A DNA stretch of 64,000 nucleotides from Eupeodes corollae (GCF_945859685.1 NC_079147.1:188277174-188341173); one strand, 5' to 3'. Positions 23,546-33,690 are shown, counted from the stretch's first letter. Program-made: numbers and translations. Notes: a model not told the origin generated them from the sequence alone.

Positions 23546-23840
23546 TCACTAAGTAGTTCAACCTTAGTGGCACTGTAGACGCCGCCGTTAATTCCGTCTC
23601 GAGAATTCGTCCGCTACCGTCTGGATAAGAAGAGGCGCCTTAGTGGAAACACTTCCCCCACTCTCGTTTGCTGCCCCCAACAACTTTCCGCTGGGGTTAG
23701 ATTCCATTCTCCTGTTGAGGTACTAGGCAGCATATGTTCACAGCGGGGAGGTGAGAGTAGGAGTTGATAGACCCAGGTGAGTTTTGAGAAAAACCTGTGG
23801 ACGCTTGTGTCCTCTTGAATGCACACGTCTACCATTTGAA
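23546..23840. other. GC-rich unclassified segment
   Basis: About 300 bp with clearly higher GC than its surroundings ('gacgccgccgttaattccg', 'ggcgccttagtggaaacact', 'cccactctcgtttgctgccc'). A 73-codon frame on the minus strand (23835-23614) matches nothing I recognise. It abuts the RTE-like LINE and could be that or another LINE's 5' region. Confidence 0.4.
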
Positions 23841-23984
23841 CATCCTAAGTAAGGTGGCAATTAAAAGTAAGATTTTCGCAGTTTCCACTTCAATCAAACA
23901 GGCAGCAGCTCATGTACAAATTTCAACGCCGTAACCATACAAATGAATACTGTAGTTTTCTATGATTAATAAAAGTTCTTTCAC

Positions 23985-24065
23985 ATATCAATAAAGAAAA
24001 AAGTAGTGGGCCAAGTATCGAACCCTGAGGAACCCCAGAAATATCAGTCCAAAATTGAATAAACT
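23985..24065 (-). mobile_element. Jockey-like RT motif fragment
   Basis: The minus strand encodes ISGVPQGSILGPLLFFFIDM at about 24050-23990, the conserved RT block in front of the active site. No further domains are in frame on either side. Confidence 0.55.
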
Positions 24066-24339
24066 ACCACCGATTTTATTGTTTTCTCAGATAGGAAAAG
24101 ATTTACATAGTATAAATTAGTGAACAAATTTAAATTCTGCAAAAGCTTCCCACACAAGTTAATTGCTTTGAGAAGTCAAGAGTTTCAGTTCGTATTTTGA
24201 ATGTTAAATTTATATCTTAAACTGAAAGGTCCTCTCGACGCTAATTGCTTAGCCCTTCTATGCATTGCTTTAGTGAGATATTCGCGTTGACTTCCAAATT
24301 TCTTACATATATTTGCGCTAGACCGGATATGGCGTAGTG

Positions 24340-25090
24340 TTAAGGGTTAAAAAGAAAACTGGAATCAGTTTTTTTAATCCATTAATTCCCATAACAAAAG
24401 CATCTGTACCATCCATAGTGATACCATCTAATGTCTAGTTTCTTGCATTTCTATTTGACCCGTTTTATGGTTTTATAATTATAATTTTCGATTTAGAACT
24501 GTTGATTTCAAGGTCTCACAAATAGCAACATTGTTTAAGAACACCACTAGAGCTTAGAGCAAGATCTTCTTAGATTAATCGTCATAACGAACGCCTTGCG
24601 GTAAATTATTTCCAATATCATTGATAAAAAGACCGATCATCCAGGGAATCAATATACTCGTACAGCCTTTTAGAACACCTGTTTTTGTTTTACAGGACCT
24701 TGACATAAATTTACCTTTGAAAACCCGAACGAATTTTAAAAGAAAATAACTGCTAACTTACGAGTATGTAAAAGTGATCTTCTTGTCTGTGGATGGTATG
24801 AAAAGACGTTTTAAAGTCAACGAGAAGCGCGTGTAAGGGCTTTGTGGATAAATTGCCTGGCAATGATTGTAAGAAAAAATGGCACATGTGGTCATCAAAC
24901 GAAAGCAGCTCGGAAATGTCTCTTTTTTAAAATTTCGCTTAATAACACCAACACCCGGTCAAGGCTTTCAGGGGTTGAAATCATATAAAATTTAATACGG
25001 ATGCCGTCCAAACCCGCAACTTTTTTATTTTTCATTCCACCTTGAGATGTCAAAATCTCTAACAAGGTGATGGAGTTCTAATCGGGATCT
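24340..25090 (-). mobile_element. Degraded non-LTR RT
   Basis: Reading leftward, there are KVAGLDGIRIKFYMISTPES (about 25020-24960), motif A ALLVDFKTSFHTIHR (about 24830-24790) and a decayed segment with LFINDIGNNLPQGVRYDD (about 24630-24580). RYDD may be the active site. The thumb has CYL..LEINSSKSKIIIIKP. Frameshifts separate all parts. The LINE family differs from LINE-A and LINE-B; the clade is not determined. Confidence 0.6.
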
Positions 25091-26343
25091 GGAATAAACC
25101 TTCAAAGTATGTGGTAGGTGGTCAACAATAATACTAAATGTTGATGACTTGCTGCGACTTCATGAGATCGATACATTGGACCAGAATGTATTGTATCAAT
25201 TGTCTACGCAGGTATGATATGGTAAATTGCTAAAACTTGTTTAAACTTTTCCTAACGGCAGTAAAAATATAATTCGAAAAACCGTGAAATACATTTTACT
25301 GTCTCAGGCTATAAGACAAACCATTGAAAGTATTTCTAATTGAATGCAGTAAATGCACTTAGAAAAAAAGCTCTTCAACCATTTCTTACTTCCTGCATTT
25401 CCTTTAAAGGTACATACGCATACCTACGTATTCTAATCTTCAGAGGCATCATTTTCCTTACAGCTGCAATGCAACCTACTGAATTCCTTTAAATCTCCAC
25501 AGGGTCCTCTATACAATCCAAGCATACCTTCCTCAAGCTTTAAAATCCACTTGAGCTGTGCCATGCAATGCAACCAGTCTTGAAACAAAGTTGCATTCTC
25601 TTCTCGCACTCTTCAATCCCTTTTATTCTCAAGCTTTTATAAATATTTTTTGATTTTCACCCCCATGAAGAAAAAACAAAAGTATTTGCGCGTGTAAATG
25701 CTGCAAAGTTGATCGCACATGTTATCCCTTACTGGCTGTTTAAATGTGTGTATGTATGAATAATGGCTTAACGGTAACATAGTGAAACTACGTCATCGCA
25801 TAGGTATATAAGGTATTATATCCATTTTCAAACATCAGCCATCTTTCATCGCTCGTTTCGTCTGGCTTATGGGGGCTTATTTCCCAAAGTTCCATTTGTA
25901 CGTATAGAGTACTTCTTCCGACCCCACTTAGGATTTCATCAGCCACCATCCCCCTCCCCATCCACATTTCGGGCCGAAAACGACGTCGAAAAGAGAAGAA
26001 ATCCTTGAGGAACAAACAACCTACACGCGAGAAGAAACGGATCTATATGTTTTGAGTCTATCTGCATCCATCACAGAGGAGATGATGGTTGTTTTTCAAG
26101 TGAAAGGAGAGAAATAAGCAAACTTGAAAAATCAAAAATAGCACAAACATCACACAAGAACAAGATTCCAAAGAGGACCTGACTCCGACGCACCTCATCC
26201 CATCCACCTACTTTTGTCCTACAAGCTTTGGTGACTGCTGGGCTCTCTGACTGGCTGGCTGATGATGATGTACAGTGCAGGTATAATGGTATCCGCACAT
26301 CTACACATTGAGAGCATATCATTCAACCTGCATGTTCACTTGA
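25091..26343. other. No gene seen; possibly unique host DNA
   Basis: Less AT-rich than most of the window and without recognisable TE parts. Open frames on the minus strand at 26015-25788 and 26322-26071 show no family features. It could be intron or intergenic host sequence. Confidence 0.4.
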
Positions 26344-26368
26344 ACAGTTGTGGTCATATAATTAAGCC
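26344..26368 (+). repeat. Tc1-like terminal inverted repeat, left
   Basis: 'cagttgtggtcatataatta' (26345-26364) and flanking bases match in inverted orientation the sequence at 29823-29847, with 24 of 25 positions equal. The outermost 'cagt..tgg.ca' form is typical of Tc1-like elements, which insert at TA. Here the two outer bases are AA, not TA, so the left target site is mutated or this is not a true end. Confidence 0.5.
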
Positions 26369-26599
26369 ACGAAAAATAAAGTTATCTTATATAGTTAAAA
26401 ATCGTTCCTCATAAAATATCAAAATACATCCACGGTTGACAAAAGAGCTTAAACAGCTCCGAAATAAAAGAAGCAAGACTTGAACAATATTTCATGTCTT
26501 CTAAAGATCGTGTATATGATACCGTCTTTGAAGAGTTTTAATCCCTCCTCAATTATTTGTAAGCTGAATATCTTATATTCGTATCAATTTGTTTGGGAC

Positions 26600-27430
26600 G
26601 CCGAACTCTCTCAAGGCTCTGTATAGTTTTACCATGGCTATGTTAACGTAGACGGCCCTAAAATCTACAAACAGATGGTTAGTTGGAATATTAAATTTAA
26701 GACATTTTTCCATCGACTGCCTGAGGTTAAAAATCGGATTGGTTGTTGATTTGACTGGGATAAAGCCGCCCTGATATTGTTCGATAATAGTTTTAGCGTG
26801 TGGGGGTACCGATCTTGTAGGATAGAGGAAAGTATCTTATAGGCCGTACTCAACAACGTAATACTTCCTGCACGTTCTGACATCTCGTTACCTGTGTATG
26901 GGACATACGATTATAAAGGTAAAGGTATTATTACGACAGTCTTCTGGCATCAGAAACCTTTCTACAACTTCTAAGCTGCTGCTCTACAGGAAGACAATTC
27001 TGCCAGTATTTACATATGGGAACTGGGTGCTTAGTATAATGGTCTCCGACCTCTTAGGCGCGTTCGAGAAGAAGGCCTTGCGGAGAGTATTTGGCACCCT
27101 ATGTGATGAAGGACAATTCGGAAGACGCTACAATGCTACAACTGTATGCAATCTACTTTCAAGCTGATATTGTGACAAAAATTAAGCTCTGTAGACTCCG
27201 TTGTAGACTAGACACCTAGTTCATAGTAGTACATTTTATAATGTAGTACATTTTATAGTTGGCAACAGTGTGGCATGATGTTGACCAGAACGCCCGAAGT
27301 CTTGGCGTGCGCAGCTGGTAGGCGTGTTGGCTAGCTATCAGGGTAAATGGAGAAATTTGTTGTATAAGGCCATAAGAAAATCCCGGGTGTCGAGGCGATG
27401 ACTATCTTATTAAGATGAAAATTTCTCTTA
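26600..27430. mobile_element. RTE-like LINE copy 3 with inverted 5' half
   Basis: Two parts of one RT meet head-outward. On the minus strand, 26883-26600 encodes the fingers (SITLLSTAYKILSSILQDR) and a decayed motif-A region (TNHLFVDFRA-like on the minus strand near 26650). On the plus strand, 26898-27165 encodes the thumb and C-terminal part (LLLYRKTILPVFTYGNWVLS; GAFEKKALRRVFGTLCDEG). A tail (DVDQNARSLGVRSWW, about 27280) follows. The earlier protein part is inverted and lies before the sense 3' part, which is the layout left by twin priming during LINE insertion. The active-site region between them is deleted. Confidence 0.68.
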
Positions 27431-27775
27431 AGCTTAACCAGAGGAAAGCTGTTGGATATTCGGAAAATTTGTAACAACTTTCAGCAATTTTTTATTGACA
27501 CTCCCTTAAAAAACATGATGATTTCTTTCTATGCATTCGATACTGCCCCAGGCTACCTTAAATAATGTTCAAACAATACACGTTAGACAAAGTCCTACAT
27601 TACTCGGCTTTACTTACATTTGAGTTTTCTTTTGCACCAAATGGAAATCTTCCAAATGTCTTCGAAAAAATGTAAATCAATAGTAGAATTACCCCTTCTT
27701 CGCATATTTGCACTATTGCTAGGTTTAGGTAAATTCCCAACCATAAAGAAGAAGGCATTTAATGCACCACTCTTC
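27431..27775. other. No gene seen
   Basis: Overlapping frames on both strands (27610-27850) show no domain. Possibly an upstream part of the RT fragment that follows. Confidence 0.35.
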
Positions 27776-27779
27776 AAAA

Positions 27780-27990
27780 AGTCAAGTCCGACATTAGTAA
27801 TTGTATATAAATCTCTTAACTGTCCTTTATTCACAAGCAATTACTAATTAACTTGTATTTCTCGCCAACCCTTTCCTTGCTAAATCAGGAGTTCCCCAAG
27901 GTAGTCACCTAGGACCACAACGCTTTATCTAAGTTGTTAATGACGTGTTCCCTTGTGTATACGATACATACGATTTCTCCTATTAAAATT
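27780..27990 (+). mobile_element. Jockey-like RT fragment
   Basis: The plus strand at about 27880-27920 reads AKSGVPQGSHLGPQRFI followed by VVNDVFPCVY. This corresponds to the SGVPQGS-x-LGPLLF-x-x-F-x-NDL segment of jockey-type RTs. A decayed helix (VYKSLNCPLFTSNY) precedes it. Same subfamily as the fragment at 2.2 kb. Confidence 0.55.
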
Positions 27991-28319
27991 AAAGAAGTCT
28001 ATTTGATTAATAACATAAAAAGCTTTTCTAAAATGTCTTGTAGAACGGTTCACTAAATAAACTTCTAGTACGCAAATCTCTCGAAGGAGTATAGCAAAGT
28101 ATTTGCTGCGATCTTATAGTTAAGTAGGCCGATAAGTAGGCATCTTGAATCATTCGAGGGTATTCTAATATTCCAATTTAAACAATAAACTACCAATTTT
28201 GTGCTACGTTTTTGAATATTTTCAAACCTTTCCAAACTTGCCTTGCAGAAGGGGCTTCATAAAGCAGAACAGTATTCTAAAATATATCGCGTTGAAAGGA
28301 GATTTGAGAGTGTTATTTA

Positions 28320-28372
28320 AGGTGGCGCTACAGTCCTGTGTGAACTAGGGCCTAATTTGAGAATGTTAGAGT
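28320..28372 (-). mobile_element. SINE 3'-end fragment
   Basis: The minus-strand words 'ggccctagttcacacaggac' and 'tgtagcgccacc' match the SINE tail at 7828-7860 and 29770-29800. It lies inside the LINE thumb between codons that are neighbours in relatives, so it is a short, 5'-truncated insertion. Confidence 0.55.
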
Positions 28373-28813
28373 CAGTTAAGTCCTTAGAATTCCTAAAAAT
28401 AAATTCTAGCATAGAATCAGCTTTATCCACTAAGAAATCAATGTGTGAATTAAAATTGAGTTTTTGAAACGCCGAGATCATTGTTTTCACCTATTTGGCG
28501 AATTTTGTTGTCATCAATTTTATAACAATGAAAAATTAGACTGGTTCCGAAAAAAATAAAAACGTAGCATTTGAGATATTTAGAAATAAACAATTATTCT
28601 TGCACCACTCATCAAGTCCATTTTGGGCTTCTCGAAGGGGATAAAAGGATTTTAAAACATCTTCAATAGAAAGTTGAATTTGCGGTGGAATATCATTTAT
28701 TAGAATAAGAAATAAAAGCGGTGCCTGGTAGCTTCCTTGGGGAACGCAAACGTGAATTATGGTGAGATTTATCATTATTAATAGGAACGCATTCAATACG
28801 ATCACATAAACAA

Positions 28814-28939
28814 GTTTGAAGACAATTCAAAAGATTAGAATGAAAACCTAAATCTTCTAAATTTTGAATCATTTCTGTTTGAAGACAATTCAAAAGATTA
28901 GAACGAAAACCTATATCTTCTAAATTTTGAATCATAATT
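28814..28939 (-). repeat. 63-bp tandem duplication inside an RT frame
   Basis: Units 28814-28876 and 28877-28939 differ at about five positions. Each encodes 21 residues, MIQNLEDLGFHSNLLNCLQT plus one, in the same frame. Related RTs have this helix once. Confidence 0.88.
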
Positions 28940-29010
28940 TTGTGGTTTATTAGATCGAACGCTTTGGCAAAGTCGGTGTAAATAACATTCCAATAGTTTT
29001 AGAAGTATTG

Positions 29011-29205
29011 CGTTAAAATGTTCCCATTTCCAATGATACTCAACCAGTTAATACCAGGCTGATATTCTGTTCGAAAATATTTAAAATACAAAAAATAGAG
29101 CTCTGATTTTGTTCAACTTTATCAAATTTAATTTACACTTTAAGACCATGTCAGCACTTGAATATATATTGCTTACGATTGCATTGTTTTTGAACTCGCC
29201 CTTGA
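29011..29205. other. No gene seen
   Basis: AT-rich; may hold decayed sequence of the possible Tc1-like element whose start is suggested just to the right. Nothing certain. Confidence 0.35.
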
Positions 29206-29276
29206 CACTTTCAAAATAAATCAATTTGATTAGTCTCAGGACCAAATGCGAAAATGTCTTTGGTTTTTGGCATCAT
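29206..29276 (-). pseudogene. Possible Tc1-like transposase N-terminus
   Basis: A minus-strand frame starting at the second of two ATGs (29273) reads MPKTKDIFAFGPETNQIDLF before a stop. That looks like the MPKTKELS-type start of Tc1-family transposases, and a decayed VKGEFKNNAIVSNIYSS follows in another frame. It lies inside the inverted repeat at 29823-29847, at about the distance expected for a Tc1 5' region once the SINE is discounted. The match is short, so this is a suggestion. Confidence 0.3.
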
Positions 29277-29496
29277 TTTACGCACACATTTTCACATTTA
29301 GTCCTCCACATAAAATGTAAAGCCCGTTCTTAACTTAACTTTCAGCTAAATCTAGAGTTGGAATTACATTTACAGAGATATAGAGTTTTTCATAACAATC
29401 CCAGATCATTTTTCTGTCAAATGAAGTTGAGCTAATTTTTGTCCATTGAAGTTGAAGTTTGAACCTAAAATTCACTATACAAATAAATAAACAGAT

Positions 29497-29825
29497 AAAT
29501 TATGGCAGTACCCGTGGCATGATGGTTTGTGCGTTGGACTGTCATGCAAGGGGTCTTGGGTTCAATCCCTGCCTGTGTTAATTTAAAAAAAAATTAATTT
29601 TCGCGGGTACTGCCTCTTGCGAGGAATTGACAAATCCTTCAAGAGTAATTCTTGTCATGAAAAAGTGCTTTCTCAAACTAGCCGTTCGGATTCGGCATAA
29701 AATTGTAGGTCCCCTCCATTCCTGACAACATTACTCGCACACAGGAATGGTTGAGAGTTGTAAGTCACTAGGCCCTGGTTCACAACGGACTGTTGCGCCA
29801 CCCCATTTGATTTTGAAATTATGGC
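29497..29825 (+). mobile_element. tRNA-derived SINE with 10-bp target-site duplication
   Basis: The direct repeat 'aaattatggc' at 29497-29506 and 29816-29825 bounds the element. It has an A-box-like 'gtggcatgatggtttgtgcg', a B box 'ggttcaatccc' (about 29560-29570), 'cgcgggtactgcctcttgcg' and the family tail 'cacaacggactgttgcgcca'. This copy keeps the tRNA-like head better than most. It sits just inside the right Tc1-like terminal repeat, so it entered that element after the latter had landed. Confidence 0.9.
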
Positions 29826-29847
29826 TTAATTATATGGCCACAACTGT
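29823..29847 (-). repeat. Tc1-like terminal inverted repeat, right
   Basis: Inverted partner of 26344-26368 (24 of 25 bases). The outer flank is TA (29847-29848), as expected for a Tc1-type insertion. About 3.45 kb separate the two repeats, which is larger than a Tc1 element; nested LINE debris and a SINE account for much of it. Confidence 0.5.
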
Positions 29848-29849
29848 AT

Positions 29850-30920
29850 GCACACTCGCATAGTAAACATAGTTCGTGCGCATTTGTTTGTCCTCTTTTG
29901 TGGGTGTTTGACAGAAAAGTGTGTGGGTAGTGTGGTACACTCGACTCGACTTCTTTAGAATCTAGTTTTCTTTAGAAGTGTAGTTTACACATCAAGATTC
30001 TTAGCACCAATAGCACACCTATGCAAACATCTAGTTTCGCAGCGACTATAGTACCAGCATTGTTGTGCTTGTTTCTTTAGGTCTGCCTTTCGGCTGGCTT
30101 GACAAAAGACCAGTACCCAGAACCAAGCATCCTGTTCTGATGGTTGAAAATTAGCCCCCGACACGTTAATTAACTGTAGTGAGTGAGTGAGTTTCTTCTA
30201 AAAAGAATAAATAAGTCTAGTAGCTTCTTCTGAATAAGGAGATGAGAGCGAAAAATCATACTTCCTTTTTGTTTTTTAGGTTATGGCTCTCAGGCATCAA
30301 AGATATGAACACTTTAGATTGAAGTACAGGCGCTCTGATGATGTTGGGCCTTTTTGACGCACCTTTTCATAGTTTTTATTTTTTTCTAGGTGATGAACTA
30401 CAAAACTTGTTCAGTGCACATCGGGTAGAGATCTAGATAGATACTATATCTACGCCACTTTACTACTCTAATGGGTCTAATTAAAATCCCAATTAGTTTG
30501 TTTGTTAGATGACATTGGGTGGTTAAATCAAGGTCTTGCCTATATTATATGTTTAAATCTTCATACATAAGTCCAAAGGTATATCATGTGAATATCTACT
30601 TAAATCACCCGCTTTACTGCTCTGTAATTTGTGTGTCACATTTGAGATATTTTCTCCTATTTAGATAGTCTGAGAAGTAATGATTTTTCTTGCAAATGAG
30701 AAGAGCAAGACATCTGTCAAGTTAACACTTAAAACTTCTACAAAATAGGCAAAATTAATACGCGCAGTTAAATTTAACTTCCCTCTAAAAAATTCTTCTA
30801 ACATAAGCCATTAAATTCTAGTGCCTCCTTCATAGTTGTTATTATGAGCACATTCTGGGAAAGGAATTTATATTTGACACGAGCCTTTTTCTAGCACTGC
30901 AAATGTAGGAAGGTAAGGAA
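29850..30920. other. No gene seen; possibly unique host DNA
   Basis: No TE motifs and no convincing frame. Composition is mixed, with 'gtgtgtgggtagtgtggtac'-like GT-rich parts near 29920 and 'tgagtgagtgag' at 30180. Confidence 0.4.
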
Positions 30921-30924
30921 TCTA

Positions 30925-31112
30925 CAATTTTAAGCCGAATCCTAACGGCTTATTTGAGAAAGGACTTTTCATGACAAGAATTACTTTTGGAAGATTTGTC
31001 AATTCCTTGCAAGAGGTAAAACCCCCGAAAAAAACTTTAGATATCAAGACCTCTGGCATGAGAGCTCTACGCACCCGCCATTACGCCACGAGTACCACTA
31101 AATTAAAACTGT
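30925..31112 (-). mobile_element. SINE, inverted and decayed
   Basis: The minus strand has a head 'tggtactcgtggcgtaatgg' with decayed B box (aggtcttgatatc). It is followed by 'ttgacaaatcttccaaaagt' and 'cttgtcatgaaaagtccttt', ending near 'gttaggattcggc'. The family tail is missing, so it is 3'-truncated or deleted. Extensive base changes suggest it is older than the copies at 7.6 and 29.5 kb. Confidence 0.72.
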
Positions 31113-31389
31113 TCCAAAAACTGCACTGACCAAAATTAAGATCCCGACCTATATAATTTCGAATTCAACTACAAGTATCAGTATTGAGTAATCTACTTGT
31201 TGAAGAGCATTTCATTTTTTAATTTACTTGGCCAAATTTAAGTAGAATTCTACAAACACTTACAAAATTTAAGTACCAAATTTTTGTACCTGAGTTGTGA
31301 ATACGTCATCTTCCATGTGGTACTGTGGCTGGTATCAAGTTTCAGTTGCTTAAAAATCAAATAATAGAACAGTACTTTAAAGTTCTTAT
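31113..31389. other. Flank of minisatellite, no gene
   Basis: Scattered 'aagta'/'tactt' words increase toward the array at 31390. No frame of interest. Confidence 0.4.
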
Positions 31390-31712
31390 ACAATATTTCC
31401 AAGTAGTGGAACAGAACTTCCAAGTACTTGAACAGAAGTTACAAGTACTTAAATAGTATTTCCAAGTACTTGAACAGGGTTTCCAAGTACTTGAACATTA
31501 CTTCCAAGTATTTATAACAATTCTTCCAAAGTTCTTAAACATTGTTTCCAAGTACTTGAATAGTACTTCCAGGTACTTAAACAAAGTTTCCAAGCACTTT
31601 AACTTTATTTCGAAGTATATAAACACTGCTTCCAAGTACTTGACCAGTGTTTCCATGTACTTGAATATTAGTTCCAAGTACTTAAGAAGTGCTACTCATA
31701 AGTTCTTAAACA
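31390..31712. repeat. 21-bp minisatellite built on CAAGTACTTG
   Basis: About 15 degenerate units of the form 'ttccaagtacttgaacagtn' recur with the ccaag step at 31398, 31420, 31441, 31462, 31483, 31504, 31526, 31548, 31569, 31590, 31611, 31632, 31653, 31673 and 31695. The mean spacing is close to 21 bp. Most units contain the palindrome AAGTACTT or a one-base variant. Related words continue thinly to about 31870. The frame through units reads SKYLN repeats but is closed by stops, so it is not coding. Confidence 0.88.
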
Positions 31713-31935
31713 AAAATTAGTGTAAAGGTCTGGTAATCTAAAGGTACTCTTCAAACAATTCAGTATCTTACTTAGTAATTGCACCAAAGTACTTGAAAGT
31801 ATTTGTTACTGTATTAGAAGTACCCGGACCGAAAATCTAAGTTAAGTTTTGAAGTACTTAATTACTTAGCAGCTCCGCTGAGTAAACAAGTTTCCTTTTA
31901 AATTGCAAAGCCTGCACCTTCGTTTCCATAGTTCA
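31713..31935. other. No gene seen
   Basis: Contains a few more AAGTACTT-like words (31790, 31855) and no frame. Confidence 0.4.
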
Positions 31936-31939
31936 ACTT

Positions 31940-32215
31940 CTAGTGACTCATTAGGACATTTAACGTTTTTTGGCGGCCAAGGAATATCAATGGTCGATTA
32001 TGCTATAAAAGGAGAAGATTGGCAATATTTTGAGATAAGTGAAGTACCATATTGAAACCACCTTCCTGTTGTTGTGACAATGCAAATTCATTTTACTATC
32101 CACACAAAACTGCCTTCAAATGTATTGCATTCCCATCCTTGAAATCATGAGACGCTTAAAATTAGAAAAGCAGCTGATTCGAATGGTATTCCCGTGGAAT
32201 TTTTTTTAAATAAGG
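31940..32215 (+). mobile_element. LINE-B-like fragment: end of endonuclease and start of linker
   Basis: The plus strand reads SMVDYAIKGEDWQYFEISEV, then NHLPVVVTMQ (about 32065-32090). This is the end of an APE-type endonuclease, where the family has SDHLP; the Asp lies at a stop or substitution. After a gap it reads TLKIRKAADSNGIPVEFF (about 32152-32205), the linker before the RT. About 300 residues are deleted between the two. The orientation is opposite to the LINE-B copy that follows. Confidence 0.58.
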
Positions 32216-32499
32216 GAATTTCATGCTCAAAAAGCACCTTTTAATACAGTTTACACAAAAAAGAATCGTTATTCGATGGAGCAAACCAAAGAGGGAAGAT
32301 CACTTCGATGCGGCAAAGAGTTAAGATTCAGTATTTCGACTCGGGCTCTAAATATGTAACTAATAGCCTCTGAATAAAACTCATTACTGAAATAATTAGT
32401 CTGTCATGTTATTTGGTGGTTGAGGTTTCTATACACATTTCTTAATAATGTTATTGAGACTCTTGAAAGATGTTCACTGAAGATATGTTCATCATTTCC

Positions 32500-33690
32500 G
32501 TTGATAAGATCATTGATTCAAATTGGACTCCAGAAATAATAGATTACTGCCATTTGAAGAACCTATCTGGTTCCATTCCTTAAACAGGGAGGCATTTGAT
32601 TGCATAAGCCTTGTCATAATGGATTTGAGAAGGCTTCTTTCATTCCTCATAACTTTCAATATGTAGTCTGAGTTGGTTTTAAAGTTTGTAATGTAAAGAG
32701 GTGCTATGCCAGACTCTACATATACATAATTGTGCGTTGAAGATGGCAATCTGAACAAGAGTTTGAAGAAATACTTTTGCACGGCTCCCAACTCCTCCAG
32801 TTGTAAATATCCAAAAACTTGGGTATCGTAGCACATGCAGCAGTTCACAGTTGCTTAAAGAACACAATATTTAGATTTAAGATCGATTTTTTGGTTAGAT
32901 TAAAACTTAGGCCAAAACAAGCTTAGAGCTACTTTGACTTTGTTGCTTTTTTCACGTGTTCCGAAACATTAAGATTGTAAGACATCAAAAGTCCAAGATA
33001 TTTGAAATAATGAACGACCTCAATAAGCGCGTTGTTTAGGGGCCTGTTTTTTTTCTGCGAATCTTCTTCTCTGACGCGGTTAAAAAATCATTATTTTTGC
33101 CTTGTTAGTATTGACGCAGAGACTCCAGGATTCACTAAATATATTAAGCTTGTTGATTTGCAGCTGAAGGGTAGATGGATTGTCAGCCAGTAAAACTAAA
33201 TCCACCCAGAAGTACATCACAAACATCATCAATAAACAAGGCGAATAATATCGGGCGTAATATACACCCTTGAGGGACACCTGGTGTTGTTTCAAATCAT
33301 TCAGAGAATTTAGTTCCGTCCCACACTGATGCAGTTGATGAGATAAGAAAGTTGAAATAAAACATTAAGAATTCAATTGAAATTCCTAAGGACGACAATT
33401 TTTACATCAAGGCATTTCTATTCACCTTGTCAAAAGCTGCTTTAAAATCTACAAAACAGGCATATAATTTCTTTTTCTGGTTAATCGATCTCCGGGCAAT
33501 ACTCGTCAGAGCGAATATATGGTCTTGTGTTGAGAAACCCGATCAAAAACCTGCCTGGCACATGGTGAGTCGGTTGTTGTTCTCAATCCATTCCGTCAAC
33601 CTTTCACAAAGAATTTAGGTCAGAATCTTTCTTAGCGAGTTTACGAAGTCAACTAGACTAGCAAAGTCAAACTGCCAGTTATTGCAATTT
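32500..33690 (-). mobile_element. LINE-B copy 3: RT remnant
   Basis: Reading leftward, there are VNSLRKILTXILCERLTEWI, NRLTMCQAGF..GFSTQDHI and motif A (CFVDFKAAFDKVNRNAL, about 33465-33420). Then come SSTASVWDGTKFSE, TPGVPQGCILRPILFALFID and LVLLADNPSTLQLQINKLN. The bases that should encode FADD just before LVLLAD are deleted. The thumb and C-terminal part reach 32510 (LQLEELGAVQKYFFKLLFRL; YVESGIAPLYITNFKTNSDY). The C-terminal knuckle is missing. Confidence 0.8.

Larger units (their letters stand above)
28020..29010 (-). mobile_element. Jockey-like RT with an in-frame 63-bp duplication
   Basis: The minus strand starts with motif A (VIYTDFAKAFDLINHKI, about 28985-28935). It continues through two tandem copies of MIQNLED-x-GF-x-SNLLNCLQT, then CLCDRIECV, VPQGSYQAPLLFLILINDIP and LDEWCKNNCLFLNISN. 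The active-site FADD lies between the last two blocks and is not visible; that stretch is shortened. The thumb (HIDFLVDKADSMLEFIFRNS; STRYILEYCSAL; ASLERFENIQKRSTKLV) extends to about 28140. A small SINE tail piece sits in the thumb at 28320-28372. Stops and shifts make it a dead copy. Confidence 0.72.

Noticed and set aside
26071..26322. Minus-strand 83-codon frame as a host gene
   Set aside because: No domain, no splice context, and composition typical of chance frames in less AT-rich DNA.
31390..31712. CRISPR-like array
   Set aside because: Units are contiguous and degenerate with no distinct spacers, and the genome is eukaryotic.
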